DNA of 64,000 bases from an uncultured Exiguobacterium sp. (GTDB lineage: Bacteria; Bacillota; Bacilli; Exiguobacteriales; Exiguobacteriaceae): contig CAJYMC010000007.1 in NCBI GenBank assembly GCA_913775715.1, forward strand, positions 372,001 through 436,000. Direction: 5' to 3'. Positions 59,185-64,000 of this stretch are shown piece after piece (position 1 is the stretch's first letter; each line of letters begins with the position of its first letter). The translations under genes and the position numbers were made by a program. The notes beneath the pieces were generated by a model. The model saw only the letters and a list, made by a program, of their open reading frames with translations. It was not told where the DNA came from and ran no database searches.

Positions 59185-61505
59185 TAGCCGAAGTCATCGT
59201 TGATGTCGCAGCAGCAACCGTCGATCGTCCGTTTGATTATGCCGTGCCGGAACTTTGGCAGGAGCTGATCGTTCCCGGGATGCGCGTCGAGGTACCATTT
59301 GGTCCACGCGCGTTGCTTGGCATCGTTGTCGGAACGAAAGCCACCTCTGATCTGACGAACGTCAAATCAATCGTTCGTGTCTTAGATGAGACTCCGACCT
59401 ATACAGAGGAATTACTTGAGTTATCAGCGTATCTATCAGAAACGACCTTGTGTTTTCAGGCGACGGCATTGCTTGCGATGCTGCCGGCTGCCTTAAAGGT
59501 GAGTTATGATAAACTTGTCATAGTCGAGTCGGGCCCACTTCGGGCATATCATGGAAAGAAAATGAGTCAATTACCAACGGAAGTCCAACAAATCATCTTA
59601 ACAGCGGCGAAACAAGCTGACGTGACGCTTCAACCGGTCATTCGCGAGAAAAAGACGTCTAAGACTGATAAACGGATTCGTCTCCTAGAGGAGCAAGCAA
59701 CCTTTACAAAACAAGCGAGTCAACAAGCGGCACTATATGCATATATTCAAGAATTTCCAAATGCGTTGTGGAGTGAAGTCAAGCAAGCGACAGGCGCAAC
59801 AAGCGCAACATTGAACGCCCTTGAGAAAAAAGGCATCATGGAAGTCGAGACGATCGATGTGCGGCGAAATCCTTACGAGCATCTCGTCCAAGACATCTTT
59901 GTGCCGTCCTCTTTGACGGAAAAGCAACAGGAAGCCGTCTCAGCGATAACAGCTGAAGCGGAGACCGGAACGTTTTTGTTACATGGCGTAACAGGAAGCG
60001 GTAAGACGGAAGTCTATCTTGAATCGATTCATGCACAACTTGAACGCGGTAGACAAGCAATCTTGCTCGTCCCAGAAATCAGTTTGACGCCGATGATGGT
60101 CAAACGGTTCAAACGTCGTTTCGGAGAACGAGTCGCTGTTTTGCATAGCGGTCTATCGCTCGGAGAAAAGTATGATGAGTGGCGCAAAATTGCCCAAGGT
60201 GAAGTCGATGTCGTCGTCGGTGCACGATCCGCCGTGTTTGCGCCGCTGACGAATATCGGAATCATTATTCTTGATGAAGAACATGAAACAACCTATAAAC
60301 AAGAAGAGAATCCGCGCTATCATACGCGTGATGTCGCAAAATGGCGCGCGGCCTATCATCGATGTCCCGTCGTGCTCGGAAGTGCAACGCCATTACTTGA
60401 GACGTATGCGCGGGCACAAAAAGGAGTCTATCATTACTTACCGCTTCGTGAACGATTCGGTGGAGAACTGCCTCCAGTCGACATCGTTGATATGCGTAAG
60501 GAACTTGAACGGGGGAATCGGACTCCGTTCAGCCTCGCGCTCGTCGAAGGTATTAAAGAACGAATCGAGCGTGGGGAACAGACGGTGTTGCTTTTGAACC
60601 GTCGTGGGTACACGACATTCGTCTTATGTCGGGATTGCGGGGAAACGTTACAATGTCCGCATTGTGCCGTCAATCTAACGTATCATCAACATGAAGATCG
60701 CTTAAAGTGCCACTATTGTGGGTTTGAAGCAGCGATGCCGAAAACCTGTCCGTCCTGTGAATCGACGAAGATCCGTCAGTTCGGAACGGGCACGCAAAAG
60801 ATCGAGGAAGAGTTGGCGCATTTGATTCCGGAAGCGCGCATTATCCGGATGGATCAGGATACGACGTCTCGTAAAGGAGCACACGAGAAGTTACTCGATG
60901 CCTTCGAACGCAAGGAAGGAAACATTCTTCTCGGAACACAGATGATCGCAAAAGGTCTTGACTTTCCAAATGTCACGCTCGTAGGGGTGCTCGCTGCCGA
61001 TGCGACGCTTGGTATTCCGGATTTTCGGGCAAGTGAGCGAACGTTCCAGTTGATTACCCAAGTGTCGGGTCGTGCCGGGCGGGGGCAACTCGCCGGACAG
61101 TCGATCATCCAAACCTATAATCCGGAGCACTACGTCATTCAGACGGCGAAACAGCATGATTTCGAAACGTTCTATAAGCGAGAGATGCAGTTGCGCAAAC
61201 TCGGGGGACACCCTCCATTCTGGTTCCTTGGTCTGATCACGGTCTCGGCGACACATCCACTCGAAGCACTGGCCGAAGCGCAACAAATCGCTTCCGAGTT
61301 GCGGGCTTTCGAATCGGAGGACTTAGTCGTCAATGGACCGTTCGATGCGCCCCTTGCTCGATTGAAGAATATGTACCGGCAACAAGTCTTAATTAAACAT
61401 AAAGGGCAGGAAGATGTCCGGACACATCTCCGTGATATCTTAGCCCGTCGTCAAAAGTCAAAAACACAAGTCGCAATCGACTTGAATCCATTTGTATTCA
61501 TGTGA
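59181..61505 (+). CDS. priA: Primosomal replication restart helicase PriA
   Basis: 3'-5' DNA helicase that reloads the replisome at forks. The protein is 774 residues: N-terminal DNA-binding domain, Walker A VTGSGKTEVYLE (near 270), DEEH box (IILDEEHETTYK) and paired zinc-binding Cys motifs (CRDCGETLQCPHC, CHYCG, CPSC). Helicase motif QVSGRAGRG follows. It overlaps coaBC and is 9 nt before def-fmt. Confidence 0.97.
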   Translation: MIAEVIVDVAAATVDRPFDYAVPELWQELIVPGMRVEVPFGPRALLGIVVGTKATSDLTNVKSIVRVLDETPTYTEELLELSAYLSETTLCFQATALLAMLPAALKVSYDKLVIVESGPLRAYHGKKMSQLPTEVQQIILTAAKQADVTLQPVIREKKTSKTDKRIRLLEEQATFTKQASQQAALYAYIQEFPNALWSEVKQATGATSATLNALEKKGIMEVETIDVRRNPYEHLVQDIFVPSSLTEKQQEAVSAITAEAETGTFLLHGVTGSGKTEVYLESIHAQLERGRQAILLVPEISLTPMMVKRFKRRFGERVAVLHSGLSLGEKYDEWRKIAQGEVDVVVGARSAVFAPLTNIGIIILDEEHETTYKQEENPRYHTRDVAKWRAAYHRCPVVLGSATPLLETYARAQKGVYHYLPLRERFGGELPPVDIVDMRKELERGNRTPFSLALVEGIKERIERGEQTVLLLNRRGYTTFVLCRDCGETLQCPHCAVNLTYHQHEDRLKCHYCGFEAAMPKTCPSCESTKIRQFGTGTQKIEEELAHLIPEARIIRMDQDTTSRKGAHEKLLDAFERKEGNILLGTQMIAKGLDFPNVTLVGVLAADATLGIPDFRASERTFQLITQVSGRAGRGQLAGQSIIQTYNPEHYVIQTAKQHDFETFYKREMQLRKLGGHPPFWFLGLITVSATHPLEALAEAQQIASELRAFESEDLVVNGPFDAPLARLKNMYRQQVLIKHKGQEDVRTHLRDILARRQKSKTQVAIDLNPFVFM

Positions 61506-61514
61506 GGTGTCTGT

Positions 61515-62897
61515 ATGTATAAAGTAGTAGAAGTACCAAACGATGTATTACGACAGGTATGTGAACCTGTCACGAAGTTCGATAAAAAACTCGGTAAGAT
61601 GATTGATCGGATGTTCGATACGATGTACGAATATGATGGTGTCGGCCTAGCGGCACCACAAATCAATCAACCGATCCGTGTAGCCGTCGTTCACACGGAT
61701 GATGAGACGGGACCAATCGAGCTGATCAATCCGGAAATCATCGAAGCCGATGGTTCACAAATCGATGATGAAGGATGCCTCAGCATGCCTGGCATCTTCG
61801 GTCCTGTCGAACGGTTCGACCGCATCGTCGTCAAGTCTCAGGATCGTCTCGGACGGACGGTCAAAATCAAAGCAAACGGCTTTTTTGCACGTGCCATCCA
61901 GCATGAGATGGATCATTTAGACGGTGTCCTGTTTACAGATAAACTTGTTGAGCAAGAAAAGCCGCGCGTCGTCTTCATGGGGACACCTGAGTTTGCGGCA
62001 GGAACACTACGTGAAGTGATCGATGCCGGGTACGACGTCGTCGGTGTTGTCTCACAACCAGATAAACCGGTCGGACGAAAACGGGAAGTCAAACCGACAC
62101 CAGTGAAACTAGTTGCGATGGAACACGCTATTCCTGTGTTGCAACCGAAACGGATTCGAGAGGATTATCAAGATGTTCTCGATTTAAAACCAGACCTCAT
62201 CATCACGGCAGCTTACGGTCAGATTGTACCGACAGCGATTTTGGAAGCACCACGTTTTGGGGCGATCAACGTCCATGCGTCACTCTTGCCGAAATATCGT
62301 GGCGGTGCACCGATTCATCAAGCAATCATCGATGGTGAAAAAGAGACGGGCGTGACGATCATGTATATGGTCGATCGACTAGACGCGGGTGATATGTTGT
62401 CAAAAATCATTGTTCCGATCGAAGAAAACGATACAGTCGGAACGATGTTTGAAAAATTAGCGGACGCAGGAGCGCGTCTGTTGCTTGAAACCTTACCGCG
62501 TCTGTTCGCAGGTGAATTGACACCGGAAGCACAAGTCGAGGCAGAAGCGACGTTTGCACCGAATATCTCACGTGAACGGGAACGGCTTGATTTTACGTTA
62601 CCGGGTGAAACACTCTATGATCAAATCCGAGGAATGAATCCTTTCCCGAGCACGTATACGATGCTCGGTGATGACCGATTGAAAGTCTTTTTCGCGACGA
62701 AAGTCAAAGGGACGGGACGACCGGGTGAAATCATTGCTTTAGAAGCGGATGGCCCCGTCATCGCGACAGGTTCGGAAACAGCGTTGAAGCTGATCGACTT
62801 ACAGCCGTCCGGAAAAAAACGGATGGATGGTGCCACGTTCATGCGCGGAATCGGTCAATCGCTTGAACTCGGACAACAAGTAGGTGAGAACGCATGA
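61515..62897 (+). CDS. Fused peptide deformylase and methionyl-tRNA formyltransferase
   Basis: One frame of 460 residues holds two full enzymes. Residues 1-147 are peptide deformylase: GVGLAAPQ (42-49), EGCLSMP (86-92, metal Cys88) and HEMDH (130-134). Residues 149-460 are methionyl-tRNA formyltransferase: RVVFMGTPEF (151-160), catalytic N252, H254 and D290 (NVHASLLP; RLDAGD), and a C-terminal tRNA-binding domain. The join at 146-150 (EQEKP) lacks the usual Def C-terminal helix and the Fmt Met. No ribosome site is seen at the join (near 61945-61980). In relatives these are separate genes def and fmt in this same order. ATG 61515 with GAGGTG. Confidence 0.95.
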   Translation: MYKVVEVPNDVLRQVCEPVTKFDKKLGKMIDRMFDTMYEYDGVGLAAPQINQPIRVAVVHTDDETGPIELINPEIIEADGSQIDDEGCLSMPGIFGPVERFDRIVVKSQDRLGRTVKIKANGFFARAIQHEMDHLDGVLFTDKLVEQEKPRVVFMGTPEFAAGTLREVIDAGYDVVGVVSQPDKPVGRKREVKPTPVKLVAMEHAIPVLQPKRIREDYQDVLDLKPDLIITAAYGQIVPTAILEAPRFGAINVHASLLPKYRGGAPIHQAIIDGEKETGVTIMYMVDRLDAGDMLSKIIVPIEENDTVGTMFEKLADAGARLLLETLPRLFAGELTPEAQVEAEATFAPNISRERERLDFTLPGETLYDQIRGMNPFPSTYTMLGDDRLKVFFATKVKGTGRPGEIIALEADGPVIATGSETALKLIDLQPSGKKRMDGATFMRGIGQSLELGQQVGENA

Positions 62898-64000
62898 ATG
62901 TACGCGACGCAGCAGTAACGACACTGATGAAAATTGGTCAAGGTGGTGCCTTCTCGACGATCACGGTCCACCAGATGCTTGAAAAGCGTGCTATCTCAGC
63001 AACAGATGTCGGTCTGTTCACGGAACTCGTCTACGGGACGCTCAGTCGTGAATTGACACTGGATTATATTTTGGAGCCGTATCTAGCGAAACAGAAAAAA
63101 CTTGACCCATTCATGCGTCCATTGTTACGGATGAGTGTGTATCAATTGTTTTATCTTGATCGTGTACCGGATCATGCCGTCATCCATGAAGCTGTCGAGA
63201 TTGCTAAAAAACGTGGAAAAGTCCACGTCTCGAAAGTCGTCAATGGAGTGCTCCGAAATGTATTACGGGCGGGAATGCCTCACTTCGCTGAGATTGAGCC
63301 TGTCGCAAAACGAATCAGCATCGAAACGAGTCATCCGCAGTGGCTCGTCGAACGCTGGATTAAACTGTTTGGTCCGGAAGAAACGCTTCAAATCTGTCAA
63401 TTGAATAACACGCCTGCACCAGTCACGGTTCGCATCAATCGGACGAAGACGACGCGAGAGGAAGCGATCGAACTTCTACTCGACCAAGGTGTGACGGCAA
63501 AACCATCTACGGTCGCGCCAGACGGTCTCGAAATTGAACGAGGAAGTGTCCAAAAAACGGATTTGATCGATCGCGGCTATCTTTCTTTGCAGGATGAGAG
63601 CTCAATGCTCGTCGCCCGTGCACTCGGTGCAGAATCATCCGATCATGTACTCGACAGCTGTGCCGCACCTGGTGGGAAAGCGATGCACATTGCTGAAGGT
63701 TTGACGACTGGGACTTTGCAAGCACTTGATCTTCATCCACATAAGATTAAATTGATTGAACAACAAGCGACACGATTAGGTCTTACGACTGTTCAAGCAG
63801 AAGCGTTAGATGCCCGTAAAGCAGGGGAACGCTTCGAAGTAGAATCCTTTGATCGGATTCTTGTCGACGCGCCTTGTTCAGGACTCGGTGTCATTCGGAG
63901 AAAACCAGATATCAAATGGACGAAACGTCCAGAACAACTCGAGCAACTTCCGAAAATTCAACGAGATATTCTGACATCTGTCTTACCACTCGTGAAAAAG
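62894..64000 (+). CDS. rsmB: 16S rRNA (cytosine967-C5)-methyltransferase RsmB (3' end outside window)
   Basis: SAM-dependent m5C methyltransferase with an N-terminal NusB-like RNA-binding domain (1-130) and a C-terminal catalytic domain. SAM motif DSCAAPGGKAMHIAE and catalytic Cys motif VDAPCSGLGVIRRKPDIKW (PCS) are present. The frame of 369 codons is open to the window end. ATG 62894 overlaps the def-fmt stop (ATGA). Same place as yloM of B. subtilis. Confidence 0.95.
   Translation, partial: MNVRDAAVTTLMKIGQGGAFSTITVHQMLEKRAISATDVGLFTELVYGTLSRELTLDYILEPYLAKQKKLDPFMRPLLRMSVYQLFYLDRVPDHAVIHEAVEIAKKRGKVHVSKVVNGVLRNVLRAGMPHFAEIEPVAKRISIETSHPQWLVERWIKLFGPEETLQICQLNNTPAPVTVRINRTKTTREEAIELLLDQGVTAKPSTVAPDGLEIERGSVQKTDLIDRGYLSLQDESSMLVARALGAESSDHVLDSCAAPGGKAMHIAEGLTTGTLQALDLHPHKIKLIEQQATRLGLTTVQAEALDARKAGERFEVESFDRILVDAPCSGLGVIRRKPDIKWTKRPEQLEQLPKIQRDILTSVLPLVKK

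Overview
The window is an unbroken stretch of core chromosome from a low-to-moderate G+C Firmicute of the order Bacillales. Gene order follows the Bacillus subtilis ctaA-ylb-dcw-pyr-ylo segment, but several genes usual in that segment are missing and some neighbours are rearranged. Protein character and these gaps suggest Exiguobacterium or a close relative; this is an inference from memory of the family, not a search result. No rRNA, tRNA, insertion sequence, prophage or CRISPR array was seen.

Layout. (1) 1-8.5 kb: respiratory caa3 cytochrome c oxidase, with ctaA (partial, minus strand) divergent from ctaB-ctaC-ctaD-ctaE-ctaF. A second unit follows with ctaG, ctaM, a Sco copper chaperone and an unrecognised 85-residue protein. 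(2) 8.6-17.6 kb: a YugN-like protein and an ATP-grasp protein (minus strand), then the ylb block ricF-ylbG-rsmD-coaD-ylbL, tmcAL (minus strand), DUF177-rpmF, and panE-DUF3397-bshC. (3) 17.8-33.4 kb: the division and cell wall cluster rsmH-ftsL-pbpB-murF-mraY-murD-murG-divIB-ftsA-ftsZ-pgeF-ylmE-sepF-ylmG-ylmH-divIVA. mraZ, murE, a ftsW/spoVE gene and murB are not in their usual places. (4) 33.4-37.9 kb: an isoleucine T-box leader and ileS, then lspA and an RluD-type pseudouridine synthase. (5) 37.9-49.6 kb: the complete de novo pyrimidine operon pyrR-P-B-C-AA-AB-K-D-F-E. It carries three PyrR-binding RNA elements, two coupled to terminators and one placed on the ribosome binding site of pyrP. 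(6) 49.6-55.2 kb: small accessory genes, namely a GNAT protein, a quinone-oxidoreductase-like/VOC pair divergent from an HxlR regulator, a metallo-beta-lactamase-fold hydrolase, and a membrane pair. (7) 55.2-64 kb: rqcH (minus strand) divergent from gmk-rpoZ-coaBC-priA-def/fmt-rsmB (partial).

Most notable: peptide deformylase and methionyl-tRNA formyltransferase, normally two adjacent genes, are one continuous reading frame (61515-62897). All catalytic motifs of both enzymes are intact, so one polypeptide should both add and remove the N-formyl group. The next most interesting points are the apparent PyrR translational switch on pyrP, the HxlR regulator with Phe at the usual redox-cysteine position, and a perfect Crp/Fnr-type palindrome between ctaA and ctaB.

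The genes work together as housekeeping modules: oxidase biogenesis (heme A synthesis, subunits, copper insertion), envelope growth and division from lipid II synthesis to the Z-ring, UMP synthesis with feedback by PyrR, and translation (IleRS, L32, RsmD, RsmH, RsmB, TmcAL, formyl-Met handling, and ribosome rescue through RqcH and YlmH).
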